The notes below the pieces were generated by a model. It ran no database searches, was not told the DNA's origin, and was given only the letters and a program-made list of their open reading frames with translations. The position numbers were made by a program, and so were the translations under genes. Shown here piece after piece: positions 1 to 13,740 of a DNA stretch of 64,000 nucleotides. Positions within the stretch are counted from its first letter, which is position 1; each line of letters begins with the position of its first letter. The DNA comes from Anas platyrhynchos (taxonomy: Eukaryota; Chordata; Aves; Anseriformes; Anatidae), in assembly GCF_047663525.1 (NCBI RefSeq), contig NC_092621.1:83472501-83536500 (forward strand). The letters are read 5' to 3'.

Positions 1-2868
1 TTCTAAGTTCCTTGGGAAACAAAGAGAAAGGGATATAAGACCTACACATGTGAGACTGCAGGGCTGCCAAGTGAGTGGGTGCTTCTGCCAGGTGCTCTGA
101 ACCCAGCTGGAGGTGCTGGGTAGGTTGCTCCACAGGTTGCTCCTTCAATCTCAATTCCTTTGGGATTGCACACCGGGGGCCAGCCTCAGAGACACCTCCT
201 TGGTGTCTTCAGACATCAGCATCCCAGGGGCTGAACCGACTCATGGACATCTCTCTCTCTCCTCACTGGTGGTAGAGGCAGTCTAGGCTGCCAAACATTT
301 AAAAGGATGAAATTAGGTAAAATCCTGCTGAGATGATTCTTCAGGTTCCCAGGCAGTCAAGACAGTCAAAGCCTCCAAATTAGATTTTAGCCCCTAACAA
401 GGAAATGCAGAGCTGACTTTCTGCTTTTATATTATTATCTTAATGCAATTTGGGTGCCACCAGCATGGTTTTTAATCTGAGCATTTTCTGCTTGCACTGG
501 AGCCTCTGCAGTTATCTTTGCCTTACCATGTTGCACCTTAGCAGGAAATAAGACATATCTGTTGCCCTTATATAGGCTTCAGCTATAACTATTTGTGATG
601 CTAAACGTTAAGGGATATATTTTGTTAGAGTTATGTCTTCTCACTAATTCAGGTCCTATTACCTCATTCCTTGCTCCTTATGTCATTGGCCATGATAGCA
701 ATTTTGCTAAAAACATACAGTGGAGCAGCAGGAAACTTTCATAGGATATCAAAACACCACCACAGCCAGCATGGTAAAGTTTTTCTGGTGATTGGCTATC
801 AACCAGTGTTTCTCAGGAAACAAACTTATTTTACAAATTGTTAAAAAAAAAAATGAAAAGGGGGGGGGACGGCTGATTACAAGCATAGCCCTACATGCAC
901 TAAGAAAGGTGAATTTGGATGACTGGTTTGGTTTGGTTTGGTTTGCTGAGTTCCCATTCTCTTTTCCAGTTTCATTTACAAGTTTAATTGTAATCGATGC
1001 ATATCACAGTAGTGGGAAGGTCTGTGTCCTCACCTGGCTGGCAGGACCAGGACCAAAGCACAGTCTGACTACTGTCTGGAAGAAATGTGTTGTGACATTC
1101 AAGGAATATGTTTACCTTGGCTCTTGCTACGGATACTGCAGGCTGGGTGAGGTGGGCAAGGCTGGAGGCTGCAGACTGCTCCTCTTGGTTAGTCCTAAGG
1201 CATGCTGGTCTTGGGGTCCGAGTAATAATCTGTGAACCGAATGGTCTCTGTTGCTCTGCTTGAAAAGCAAAACACAAGTTTGTTGTTCAATGAAGACACT
1301 GTTGATCATAAGCTCAGTGTTTACACATTAAACATCTCCACTGTCCCTCTTTTCCTCCAGTGACTCCTTTTCCACAAGGTGGAACACTCCTTTCATAGCA
1401 ATGACTGTTGGTAAGGCACGTTAGAAGAAAAGATGTGAGGAAATAAGCGTTAGACAGTTTGTTCTCAGTTTGCCATGGTGTGTAAACTCCCACAGCTCCC
1501 ATGTCTTCAAAGTCCCTTGCAAATGCTAAATAGCTATCACCCTCATCTGAGGACTGTCTCAAGTGCGCAGCCAGTGAGTGTGCCAGAGCCAGAAAGGCAA
1601 CTTGTGGAGCACCTGAATCCCGCTTTGCACTCAGATCATCATGCTTTCATGAAAGTATGTTAAAAACATCACTAGCATTTTAATTTAACAAGCTCCATCA
1701 CTTTCTAATGGTGCAATGCCTATGAATTACAGCATTAGTACTGCAACTATTACTTGCAAGATTTACAAGCACGTTATCTTTATTTTCTCGTAATTACCCA
1801 CAAATCTCAACTATCCCAGAAAATATAATCAACTGCAGAGTACTTCCTAATGGGACATGTGTGCCAGAGATGAAAATGATTCTATAGCAGCAGAGAACTG
1901 TGCTTTTCATGAAGAAGACTATGATCACAAATTAATCCTTTGAGAATCCTGACATAATGTACAGATCCAGCAGAACAAATCCCATGTGGCTGACAAGTGC
2001 TACATCACAGTCATCAACCCTGACAACTGCTAGGGCCTGTTTCTGCTGCTGACCACGAAGGACCAAATTGGTGAGGGAGCATGCGGGCAGCTACAAGGTG
2101 GAAGGGCCCCCTGCCCTTGGGTTCACCCACTGCTCCAGCCCTTAGGAAGCAGCACTTAGCTCCAAGGGACTGTAATTGCAGCCTTTAGGATCCCAGAAGG
2201 ATCTGGAAAATCAACATACACCACACAGTTACCCTGCTGAAGGCACAGGCTGAGCCGACCCAAAAACTAGAGTCCATTGTTTTTGTGCTTTGACTCTGAT
2301 GTATTTAATTCCTTTGCACTAAAAAATGAACTAAAAAGAGATGCTAATTTTTATGACGCTAAGCGTTTCCTTCACTTTCTTTCATTATATACACCATGTC
2401 CTACCACTCAATACAAGTGCGACATATGCTGATAGGTGGGCCCATTAATTACGGTATCTCACTAGACCTTTAAAATTAAAGCTACTGCCTCTGGTGGTTT
2501 AGGTGGAACAAAGATATATAACCTCCTAAAATATCTGCAGTAGCCCCAAGTTAACAGCCAGTATTTTTTAATCCTTTTAGTTATATTAATACCCCCCCCC
2601 CCTTTTTTTTTCTGGAATGGAGTTTGCCAATATGATTTGCAATTATTACTTTGCATAATAAATTCATCATTTTGAGCTCCCGACTCTGAAAAGCAAATCA
2701 CCCTGAATATATTATCCGTGGGAAATGAATTCGTTTGTGTGTTTCGCCCAGATATATACAGAATATTCCTCCTCCTAGGGTGGTGGGGAAGGGTGGGATA
2801 GATTTTAATAAGACGGAAGAAGAATCGAGACAATTTTTGTAATAAAGCCCTGCCTAAGCCAAGCTCTC
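1..2868. other. AT-rich non-coding flank
   Basis: No frame here looks like a vertebrate exon: open stretches are short, low in codon structure and lack paired splice sites and recognisable domains. Minor simple sequence is present, such as an A run with a following G run near 842-868 and a C run next to a T run at 2591-2611. One block that might be a decayed gene copy is listed separately. In other amniotes the ground upstream of NR2F1 is covered by introns of the antisense lncRNA NR2F1-AS1, but no exon can be placed. Confidence 0.6.
1955..2275 (+). pseudogene. Possible decayed retrocopy or exon-like block, family not recognised
   Basis: One + frame from about 1965 reads as plausible protein for roughly 22 residues before a TAG (it contains VADKCYITVINPDN). 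It stays mostly open, with further stops, to about 2270. The block is richer in G and C than its surroundings and is followed by an AT-rich tail. I do not recognise a parent gene. It could equally be chance or an old transposon fragment. Confidence 0.15.
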
Positions 2869-3085
2869 ACGGCAACAAATCCCCTGGCAGGAGGCCCACC
2901 AGTGGACCGCATCCAAGACCTCAGCCTGAGCAGCGGCCAGGGGCTGTGCGGAGCAAGCCCAGTGCAGCTTATCACCTCTCCCCTCCGGCCCCTCCAAGCC
3001 CCACGGGTGGGCGCCATGCCCTCGCCAGGGGAGCCCCGGCTCCCCCTGGCCCCCAGCCCCCTTCCCCAGCCCAGCGCCGGTGTTG
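2869..3085. other. Small GC-rich island in AT-rich flank
   Basis: About 215 bases of abruptly GC-rich, partly CpG-containing sequence sit between AT-rich neighbours. They are C-rich on the + strand towards the right end (3040-3080). No supported coding frame is seen. It could be a small CpG island, an lncRNA exon or a transposon fragment; the sequence alone does not decide. Confidence 0.35.
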
Positions 3086-4311
3086 TGATGAAGACGGGGT
3101 TTCTTTGTCGACCTGGTGGGTTAATTTCAGTAGCTGTGCTTTCCTTTATTCTTCCTGAGGTTTAAAACTGTGCCGGCAGCTGCATGCACATTCTTTCCCT
3201 TATTAGTTCAGTTCCCAGGCTGGCATTTTTGTCTCTGCTATAATTTTCATTTAAGCTAACAACTTACTTGCTGGGCTGCTCGTTTGAGTCAATAGTCATG
3301 AGGGTTTGCTGAGAATGCTAGCCAGGAGGCAAATGCTTGATGTTGTTTTGTCACTGTTGTTGTTTCAGAAAAAAAAATAATTATATATATATATAAAATA
3401 ATAATTAGAAACAGTGAGTCAGTGTTGGTGTTCTTGTGGTCAGATATCATTTCTTTCATGTTAACATGAAACCGCGCAATGGCCTTTACTGCATATCAAC
3501 GTATTGTGCAGGTTGTATCCTGCACTGATCTGCAGGCCGTCTTATTTCACTTACTTGACTGCTGTTGTACGAAGTGAAAATTGGTGAAGAATTTGACCTT
3601 TTTAGCTTTATGAGCATTTCACAATGAGCCTTAGAAACCCTACTTCTGATCTAATATGGTTGCTTAGTAAACGTTCGTATTCAGGCTTGTAATCTGACTT
3701 GATAAAATTATTCATGTGTGTCTTTTCTTCCCATCAATACTTTGGCACAGCAACTGGGCAGATCAGTGTACAACAGTAGGATCCTGAGTTGCACATAATG
3801 TTCATCTGCCTTTGTGCAGACCGACAACTGCACGCGAATACAATATTCAGTGTGTGCATGAGGAAATATTTTTATTAGGCTTCTTTTTATAAGGCACAAA
3901 GGACTACGGTTGCTTTCTCTTTCCTTTTCTTTTCTTTTTTGTTTTATTTTTTTTTCTTTTCTGTAAGAAATAAGACTGCCACTTCCATATGTGATATTAA
4001 AAAGCTACGTCCCCCATATCTTTTACTTTTGTAGTCAATGCTGAGATCTCAGCCAAGGGCACAGCCTAGGCATTTGCATGTGAAGATGAAAATAATCCAT
4101 TTTGATCCTCTATAGAAAATGTGGTAATAGTGGAAGAAGCTCAGAAAACATTACCCATCTCTCTGTGCCATGGGAGTCTTGAGAGAATAACATTCCAGAG
4201 AAGGGTGTGATGCTGCAGTGCAGCACTGCCTCAAATGCTGGGAAGAGCACAAAGAAGAATTCAGACACAACAGTAGTCATCTTGACAAAAATTGCATCTA
4301 TGCTGATGGGA

Positions 4312-4358
4312 AGAAAAAGAAAAAAGAAAAAAAAAAAAAAAAAAAAAAGACAGAAAAA
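4312..4358. repeat. A-rich homopolymer tract
   Basis: Nearly uninterrupted A run with a few G interruptions (GAAAAAGAAAA pattern). It has no target-site duplication or retroelement body that I can see upstream. Confidence 0.8.
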
Positions 4359-7300
4359 AGACTGCCAAAATAAAGGCTGGCTTCGTCCCATTTAGTGATA
4401 GCACCAACCTGAGACAGGTGTATTTGAGATGTCTGTGATAGAGTTGTTTTGGCCATGGGCTCCTATTTACTTACTGGGCAAAGAGAGGACCTGGAGGTAT
4501 TTATTAACTGTAAGAGGGATGAATCAAAACCAAGACATATTGGACAGATACTGAACAGATCAATTTATGTGTAGATTTGCAGCTGAGTATGCACTGCTGT
4601 GTTTTGGCCATCAGATCTCTGCTTTTAGAAAACATTATGTAGCTGGAGCCGGTCTGGCTGAGGAATGTGCTGCCCAAGCCATGCAGTGTGTGCCCATACA
4701 CCAGCACACCCTTGTGTGTTCTGGGGACAAAAACGTTTCTCCATCCAGAAAGCCTACAGAGAGGGAAAAGGAACTTGGCTGCTGCTTTCCAGAGCTGAAG
4801 GTCAATACCTGCTCTAGACTCAGGTTTTCAGAGCCACAGACACGAGCAGATGTGTGTAACTTAAAAATGATCATAGGCATTTTTAGAGATTAGGAAGTCC
4901 AACGTACAGAACCAAGTAAGAAAAAAAAAAAAAAAGGTATCAAGTAAGCTCAAGCCTCATTTTGTACCGCCTTGTTGTCTCCTCGGACCATCGGCCTTTC
5001 CAGCTGAGGCCCTACAATGTAAACATCAACAATCCTGATTTTAAACTTGGCCTTTTGAGTGTCTATAAATTGCTAGAGGAAGTGCTCCCACACAGCTCAC
5101 TCCCACATAAACAGTCAACATGTAATGCAGTGTACTCCTTCTCCGTTCTCAGGTCCTGAGGAAGTAAAAAGTCCCACTGGACTGGGGAAAAAAAATGGAA
5201 AAGCATGTAATGTGAAATAAAAAATGTGGAAGATAATGTGCAAGAAACCCATAGGCTTAGTAAGAAATATGTTAGAGACTGATTTTCAAATAGAAGGCTG
5301 TTTGTGTATATTAATGGGGTAACAATACTGATGGACATATTTGGGGATTTACCCTTCATGTTACAATTTGGTTGTTATCCTCCTTCCTCTTAAATGTACT
5401 CATTACTAGGGCCTTCAGAACAAGCATGCCCAATCTATAGGACTGAAATATGGGAGCCAGGAAAATTACTGTCTGTCTCTCTTTTTGAGTTTGTTAATCC
5501 TCAAGGATTCCTCCTACCAAAGTCCCATTTCTTTCCCTGTTCTCCAGAACAGAACTTCTTCCTCCGCTCACCTGAGAATTATTCAAGGTCCTCAGAGTTA
5601 AGATTGAGATCTTTTCTGCAGCAAAATCGTATTTAAATCTCCTGGATATTTGGTAGGAGGCAAAGACTCAGAAACTGCAAAAATAATACGTGCTAAAATT
5701 TGCGGAAGGAATAAAATTAATGCATATGCCATGGCACTACCCTGTACTACTTCCCATCTGGGAGGAAAGAAATAGGCATTTCAGCTTAATAATATGCATG
5801 GTTCTCCCATTAGATTCCAGAATCTCTTAATGTAGATACACATCATTTTCTGGATATCAACAAACCACTTGAAGTATTATTTATACTCAAGGCTAGAATG
5901 ATTGCCATGAGAATAATTGTGTAAAGGCTGGAATAGGAAAACAAAATTAACATTGCTGAATGGTATTCAGGCCTCAGTGATTTGGCAAACTTAGCAAAGA
6001 TCACATGTCAGTTAAATGACAGATATGAGCCGTTGCAAAAAATATAGTGGTATTTCTTGAAAATATCTGATAGAGTAAAGGTTAATGTTATTAACATTCT
6101 GCTTGGTATGTAGTTGGTGTGAATGCAATATGTTCTTTATGATTTCTGTTTTCAAATATCAATGATACTTGATTTTTTTATTAATAGTGTGTAAGGATGT
6201 ATTGATTTTTTTTCTTTGTAAAAATAATTAAAGCTGTTGAGCTTGGAAGAAAAAGATCTAAACAGATTAAATCCCAGCCTACATAACTGAGCCTACAAAC
6301 TAATGCTTCCATCACTCATCACAGTATTTTATTCTTCTTGGCTAAATTCATTTCATGTTTTTCTCTCCAGGGTTTAAGAGCTGCTTTCTCCCATCCGACC
6401 TCTCCTCAACCTCCTTTGGAATCCGTAGATCCCTCTTTGTACCCTGAACCAGTATGAAACTTGTGAAACCAGTAAATGTTCCCAAGGAAGAGGAAACGTG
6501 TACCATCCACCCTGTATCAATGGTTTGTGGGCTGATTCATTCTGCTTTTTCTAAGGCTGTCATGTAGACAGCTTTCACTCTTAAATGATACTTGTGTAAC
6601 TGTAGGGAACTCGTGTGCAAGTGATACACACGTGGTAATGTCTTTGACAGTATTGCTGTGGGTTAAGTTGTCTTTGTCTATCTTTTAAACAAGGGCACCC
6701 AGCCTCGTTCAGCCTTTCCTGATAGCTCTGCACTTTGTATTTCACTTGCTTTCATGTCTGTCCTCTCCTCAGTCTCAGATTTATAGTCACGGGTTTGCTC
6801 TCATGTCCCCATGGGAGACCTGTAAAGGGTGCTGTGATTTCCATAATTACCGATGACTACAGAAATTCCTCCAGTCTGTGAATGTCTCCAGTTACTCATG
6901 CAGAGTTTAAGGAACACAAGTAAAAATATCTTCCCTGCCTCTTCCAAATATCTTAGAGCTCTGTCCCTGTCGCAAGAAGTGGGGAGGTAGAACACCTCAT
7001 GTAAAGCTCTCTGTGTGGTGAGGAGAAAGATGGCCACCAAGAGAGTGGCCACCAGAAAACCTACAGTGAATCAATCCCCGACAAATATTTCATAACAGTA
7101 GGAGAAATAACCTAGCAAAATCATGCTATGATACAACTAGTGAATTTCAAACAAATGTAGGGGCATGAGAATGAAGGCTGGAAGGCTCCATGCTCAAATT
7201 CCTAACCCAAACGCATCAAAATCTTTGGTGTCAGTGCTGCTCAACTCATCACTTTGGAAAAAGGTGTCAAGCTGTGGAACATAGACATGCCAGAGATTCA

Positions 7301-8465
7301 TCAAGAGACACAACACAATTGTGGGGGGTAACACTTGAGCAGGCTTCTCCATGTCCCTTCGTGCTGCACACCTTCACCTGATGATGAGTAGTGTGCAGCC
7401 TGTTGACCCATAACAAGCACATCTCCCCTTTCATGTTTAACCATACAATGCAGGGTCCCATTGCATATGATTTCCATGAAAAACAGGCAGATGGCACAAG
7501 AGTAAGTGAATTTTCAATTTGAACCATTAGTTCAGTTTTTGACCTGCCACCTCTTCAGTTCCAACCAACCTCTTAATCCACTTGATTTTAAAATTACGCG
7601 GGCTTTGATTTTACCCCTTGCTCACCCTTTAAATCTCATTTCTTATCCCCTAACTCAATTAATACAGCTTAGTTAAAATTGTTACAAACATCTTTTTTGG
7701 GATTATCCTCTTAATCATAATTTTAAAATGAATGGAATATTCAATAATCTGCACTCATGATGTAATCAGAAATTAAAAAAAAAATCCTATGAAAGCTATT
7801 TAATAATATTCTAAACTACTCAGCATTTAATTAAGGCTATTAGAAGATTAGAAAAGAGATAGAAAGATGAATAAGGAATAAATCTGACGTCTTTACCCAT
7901 TGTTTCTAAAATGAATGACCACATTTAGGTCTTCTGAAAAATAATATGGTAATACTTTTTTTCTCCCACAAGATCCTGCTTTAGAAACATGCTTTTGTGC
8001 TTGGGAGGGGAAGGGGAGGGGATTAAAGTCTTTGAAATTGCTCTATTAATACTGTGGGCGCACTGAGTATCAGCCTGTCTCTTCACCAGAGCCAAAACAA
8101 GCACCCAAATGCCAGGATCTTCTCCCTAACCAAAAGAAAAACCCTCTCCTCTCTGCAAAACTGGGAATGGTGTGGAGGTTTTTGCACAGGACCCAGACGC
8201 ACTGCTCTAGCATGGGTACCCGGGGATGTTATGCATCCTTCCTTCCCCCCGTCATGCATCTTGTATCCCCTGGCCACTTCTCCTCATTTTCTTGGCTAGC
8301 CAGGACATGAGCGCCAAGCCACCATGCTCAGGAATGCCAAGCCAGCAGTTATGGCTACATCTGACGTGCAGATGCAAGGCATAAAGGCTTTCTGTAGTGG
8401 CTTTCAGCTTGGACACTCACACAGATTTCAAGCAGCCTTGGTCTGGTCTTCTTTTATTTTTATTC

Positions 8466-8540
8466 TATTTTTTTGTTTGTTTGTTTGTTTGTTTTGTTTT
8501 GTTTTGTTTTTCTCTTTTTTTTTTTCTGTTTTGTTTCCCT
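8466..8540. repeat. (TTTG)n/(TTTTG)n microsatellite
   Basis: Tandem TTTG units pass into TTTTG units and then a T run. Low-complexity sequence, probably polymorphic. Confidence 0.85.
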
Positions 8541-9780
8541 GTAGCCATTCGAAGGTGAAATGCTCCTCGCACTAAACCTATTCTAGAGGGATTTGGGATC
8601 TGATTGTGCATTTGTTCTACAAATAACTCCCACCCCAGCCTGCCAATCATTCCACTTGCATAATTTCTACAAAAGCCTGAGGGAGTTTTTCATGCAAAAG
8701 GACTTGAGGGTCAAGCACGCTTTAGAAGAGATTCATTTTGCTTTTTTCAAAGTAAACTTAAACAGCTTTAAAACTTGTCCACATTCCCAAGCCCAAATCA
8801 GAGCCAGTCACAAAAGGGCAAATTGTGGTCCACTGTGTTTGTGTCTGAGGCTTGTTGTCCACCAGGACAAGGACCACTTGCTGCCCTTAGTGGCAGCACT
8901 GAATTTTCACTGAGGTCAACGTGCACTGACTGAGGGTGTGAGACCCTTACAATAATTTCAGCAAAGTCAAACACTCCAAAGCTATGTCATCACAGCAGAT
9001 TGCACTCTGAGAATAGCAGGAAGGAATTACATTGCACATTGTTAAAATGTTAGCAACAACATTTCATTTTTGAAAAGGCAATTTATTTGTCCTGAAATAA
9101 AGAGTTGATTATATCTCTTATTACTGTTACAAGAACTTGATATATCACAAAGTGGAAGAGTTACAACATGTACCAACTCTCAACCAGGAAAAATGAACCT
9201 GATTCATAATTCACTTTGAGAATGTCTAGTTAGTCAATCAAGTGATTTGTAATCATAAAGGCTGCCAGGAATTGAATGAATAATGGACCGTACTAAAATT
9301 CTCGGATTTTCTAGTATTCTTATTTCATTATGTGACTTTTATTGCTATTTCTGATAGTTGTCTCACTTTTGGCAGAACAAATTAAACTATTCATATTTAC
9401 TGGAAGGAATATATTTGACTGTTTAATGCACATAATGAATACACAAACGGAGTGACCACTGCATGTAACAAATGACTGTCAGACTTTTCTCCACAGAAGC
9501 TAAACCTTTAGGATGTGAAGCTTGGATAGAAATGTTTTTTATCTCCCCAGCCCATCACCACCACCCCTGTTTTTCCCCTTGAAAGGATTTTTGGGGTAAT
9601 CAATCCGAGCATATATTGTATTGTTACAGTACATTTTCTTGAGTTGTTTTATAACTATGGAAATGACATAATTCATATAGCATGGCATCTGCTAAAGAGC
9701 AACTGCTTTACACTCTTTCTTCAGCTGAGAAGCATCTTACAATGTATGATTATCTATTAAGATGTGACCTCTAACTCTGT

Positions 9781-9806
9781 ATTTTTACCAGTAATCTGGT
9801 AAAAAT
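9781..9806. repeat. Perfect inverted repeat, 11-bp arms, 4-base loop
   Basis: ATTTTTACCAG at 9781-9791 and CTGGTAAAAAT at 9796-9806 are exact reverse complements around a TAAT loop. The stem is too short for a standard pre-miRNA and no longer flanking complementarity was noticed. Confidence 0.8.
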
Positions 9807-12800
9807 GGGTAGATAGTTCTAGATAGATCTGGAAATGAGAAACAACGACTCTAAAATCTGAAATTGTGCGGAAGTTGCAGCTTTAATATGTGCTAATTAC
9901 ATGCAAAAGTACAGATTTTTTTAATGTTTAGTTTCTTTTTTCAGACTTTTGCTGCAAAACAAAACTTTTAAAACGCACAGCTAGCATTAAACAGAAAGTC
10001 CTTTGCTTGTGTATCTCTCTCATACATGGTTTCTCATTGAAATTTTAACTCATTGTTCACTATCGCACTTATTGTTATCTTATACTATCCTATGCTTTCG
10101 ACATCCTGACAATCGAATCAGACGGTGTTGTGATTTTATTCTCAACATTTTCCCCTATGTACAGAGTAGGTCAATTAGCAGATTTCTGCCTCTTGTTTTC
10201 ATTTGTATTTATGCTGTTTCAATTTTCTTTTACATGGTATGGGGTAGTATGTAAGATAGGGAAGATACAAATGTCAAGCAATAAAGTTAATTTTAGAATA
10301 TATCTCTACAAGAGCGTTGTTGATACTTTAGACAGGATTTTAAGCATTTTGCTGGCCCTCTATCTGCAATCCAGATGTGAGGTCCAGACTCTCCCATTTA
10401 AAGCAACATTTTTTAATTCATTTCTCCACACAGTTTCACCTCAGAGTGGAGTACAACCAGTCTGGGACTAGAACGTGGCAATGGGAAAACAGCTATTTTG
10501 GGGTGCTTCGGATCAGGCTCCCAAATAAACCTGAATTTAGAAAAACAGGATGCAGTTAGCCAAACTGGAACATAGCCAGGACACTGCTCCTACTGTTACA
10601 GGCATCCTCCTGCTATTTCATAATAATGGCAAGGGATCACTGCCTGCATTTTACACCTTCTCTGAAGCTGTTGTTATTTCAAAGGGACAATATCAAGTCA
10701 AATGTAAACTACAATTGAAGCGTAACCAGTTGCAAAGCTCACGTCCTGTGACATCTTTTTATTGCCAAAGAAAACACAGCATTCTGAACTTAAATCTACA
10801 AATATTCCCGGACCAAACAGGGTGCCCTTGTGTCGGTAAATGAGAAAGGAAATTTGAAAACCGAAATGGCAAAAGTGAAGAGATAATTTTTCTGTGTTAA
10901 CTAGGATGAGGTAAATGATGAAAGGTGAATAAAACATTGAAATACTTCTGACTTCACTATTCAAATGCTAGGGAAAATCCACCACCAGCAGGGAAGGAAA
11001 AAAAAAAAAGAAAAGAAAAAAATAAGACAAACAGTTGATTTTGATAGAGAAGTATCATAGTTAATTTCTAATATTATTTATTCCTTTATTCCTGCTACTG
11101 TCATTTCAAAAGTGGGCATGGAATGCACAAACAAATAAAATGCACAAGGTCAAAATGTAGCTTTAGTCAATTATGCAGTATTTACTGCATTTACGTCCAG
11201 AACTTTCTCCAACTAAAACCACTGTCAATGTCTAGCTGAAGGGGCACCATAAGCATCGGTCAACAAAGTTCATGTTGAGCTCTGTGGGAAAGGATATCCA
11301 GCGGGAGCTATTTTCCAATCTCCAGCTTGTGCAGAAATCTTGTGTCTGTCACATTAAAAATCAGTAGATTTTAGGATGAGACTTCTGTACCTCCCTCCCA
11401 CAGCCACGCTCTCCAGCAAAACAGATACATGGTTTACTAGAGACAGTCTTCCTGGTATCCTGAAATATAGTAAAGCTGAAAAGCTGCTTAGAGACAGAGC
11501 CACATTTCTTTAAGGAGGTTTAACACAGTGCAAACTGAAAGAAATGGCTGGTGCAGCTAATTTTAATAGCTATGTAAAGCACTGGAGTTATGTGGGATCC
11601 CACCATTTTTAATGCATTGCCTGTGATCATAGTAATGAGGCACTTGTAGAGTAAGCCATGTACTTTTAACTTTTTACTCACTCAGGAAAAATGAAGTATC
11701 AATACAGTGACAGCTGTAAAACCTAAAACAAGAAATCCCTGCTAATTCATTTGGTGGTTTCATTCATGCCCTTTGTGGACAAGCAGAAATTTGTTATTCA
11801 TTAAACACTGAGTTCTAACTAAACAAATAGATTTAATTATGCTATACTTTCCATGTTTTTGCAAACTACAGGACTTTGATCTTCGATATAAGAAGACATA
11901 CAACGGGGAGGTGAATTTTACTGCTGCTGGTATAAAAGCCCCATAATAGCAGAGGTTAATGGGTGGGCAAGAGACCATACTTCCTTTCTAAATACTGCCG
12001 AGGAGTGTGTGAGCATTAACCTCTTGAATGCCATTTCATACATTAAGCAACTTTGAATTTCTAGGTGAATTAAAAACAAATAAATTCCTGGGAAAGTTGT
12101 AATTAAACCTCAGCAGACTTTTGAGACACCCACAGCATACCAGCTGTTGCTTATCTTTGTCTGCTTTGATGAAAATATCAAATTCATTACTGGGAGAACA
12201 CAGTTCTGGGGAAGTAACCGTGCACGGTTTTGGGGCCTGTGTCTGCGCCACAACGAACTTATTTTTTATTTATTTTTCCAACCCTTCATCTGGCCACTTG
12301 AACTTAGTTTCTCAGAGGTGAGCCAATAGCAAAGGGGCTGAGGTTCCCCGAAGGATCTCGAACCTCTGGAGCTGAGGTCTCTGCTCTGGCACGTACCCGG
12401 CCACTCCCTGCCTGCCCACACGTAAGGCGGTGAACACATAGCCCTCAGAAATGAAAAAAAAAAACTACTCCCAGCAGTTGGATACACCAAAAATAAACTG
12501 TGTCAGAGGTCTGACTGAATGTTTACCTTTTCAGTCAGGATCCTCTCCTTAATGCTATCCAGAAGTTGGGCCCAGCGCCTAGTAATTGTCTTATACAAAG
12601 TATATAAGGAGATGGATCCGGGCTTAGCAAGGCGCGACTCCCCACTGTGCCCATCAGAGAGGACAGCTTTGTTTCTCTTCCCCCCGGGGTTTGTTTTTCC
12701 CCATACCTGTCGATTTGGGCCAGCCACAGCCAATGCTTGCATTCTTCCACAATGTCAGGGTCTCAGCACTGCAGCAGCTCGGAGCAAAGCCTGAGACTCT

Positions 12801-13084
12801 AGCAATGTGTCAGAAAGGACTAATAAATGCAGCCAAAATCTGTTGTTTTAACCTGACTGGAAGACTGGGATTTAAAGCAGCTTCTTTTCCCTGTGTGTTG
12901 CTTCTGTTATTAATGTGAACTTGAAGTGATGGAAAATATTTCAGGAGTGCTGTAACAAAGCATTTTGATGTTTCCCTGTTTAAAGAGCTGATGAAATTGA
13001 TATATTTTTCTGAAATGTTCTCCTGTCAAATTGGCATTTCCTTTGGAAATTGTCTTGGTGGATAATTCCTGACTGGTTCACAGT

Positions 13085-13740
13085 TTGATGGGTTCCCACT
13101 ATTCCACCTCTTGCTCTGCACCACGGCATATATCACGGCTCCTGGTGCATCACCTTCCCAGATCGGGCAGCGGATCTCTAGTACTAGACAGCTCCAGTAC
13201 GAGCTTCTGGGTCAGATATCTGCTGCCAGACACTTCCACACCAGGCAGCCCTTGTGCACGCAGGACCACAAACCCCTCCTGCCCTGTGGTGGGTGCACAG
13301 GTCATGGCCAGATTCAGCTCAGCTGCTGAGTTTTCCAGCTTACCCTGGTCCAGGTGTCTGGACCTGGACTCATGGATCTGGGATCCCACCACATGCCTGT
13401 TCTTGCAATTACCCAGCAGGAGCTGGTTTTCTGCCATTTAATGCCCTGCAGTCTTGGGCATTGCAAGCTGTGGTCCATCTGCTCTCTCTGCCTGGAGGGA
13501 CTGGGCTCCACGTTGCCCTCTCCCTCTTTGCCCAAGCTCAAATCAGGTAAACTCTCATGTTTCCTCATGCTCTCAGGGTGATTTGTGTCTGGGTCCAGCC
13601 TACACAGCTTCAGCCTGATTATGTAACTTACTGCACCCACACTAGGCCCCCTAGATACTCTTGCCCACAGGACCTTGCCCACAGGACCTTGCCCACAGGA
13701 CCTTGCCCACAGGACCTTTCTCTCCAGCTCCAGATGAGGC
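13085..13740. other. GC-richer island of unknown origin
   Basis: Composition changes sharply from the AT-rich desert to a moderately GC-rich, CpG-poor block. Several overlapping frames are open for 70-120 codons on both strands, but none resembles a known domain. It ends in a 14-bp tandem repeat. The block could be a decayed transposon or retroviral LTR fragment, or an lncRNA exon cluster. I cannot assign it. Confidence 0.3.
13661..13716. repeat. 14-bp tandem repeat, 4 exact copies
   Basis: The unit TTGCCCACAGGACC is repeated four times head to tail, followed by a partial fifth unit. The perfect identity suggests recent expansion. It lies at the right edge of the GC-richer island. Confidence 0.95.

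Larger units (their letters stand above)
3086..13080. other. AT-rich gene desert
   Basis: About 10 kb without a convincing exon, RNA gene or intact mobile element. It contains scattered short low-complexity tracts: T-rich at 3920-3960, A-rich at 4312-4358, A run at 4921-4935, TTTG/TTTTG at 8466-8540 and A-rich at 11000-11024. One perfect 11-bp-arm hairpin lies at 9781-9806. No avian CR1 3' end (tandem ATTCTATG octamers) was found. The stretch is best read as intergenic or NR2F1-AS1 intronic sequence. Confidence 0.6.
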
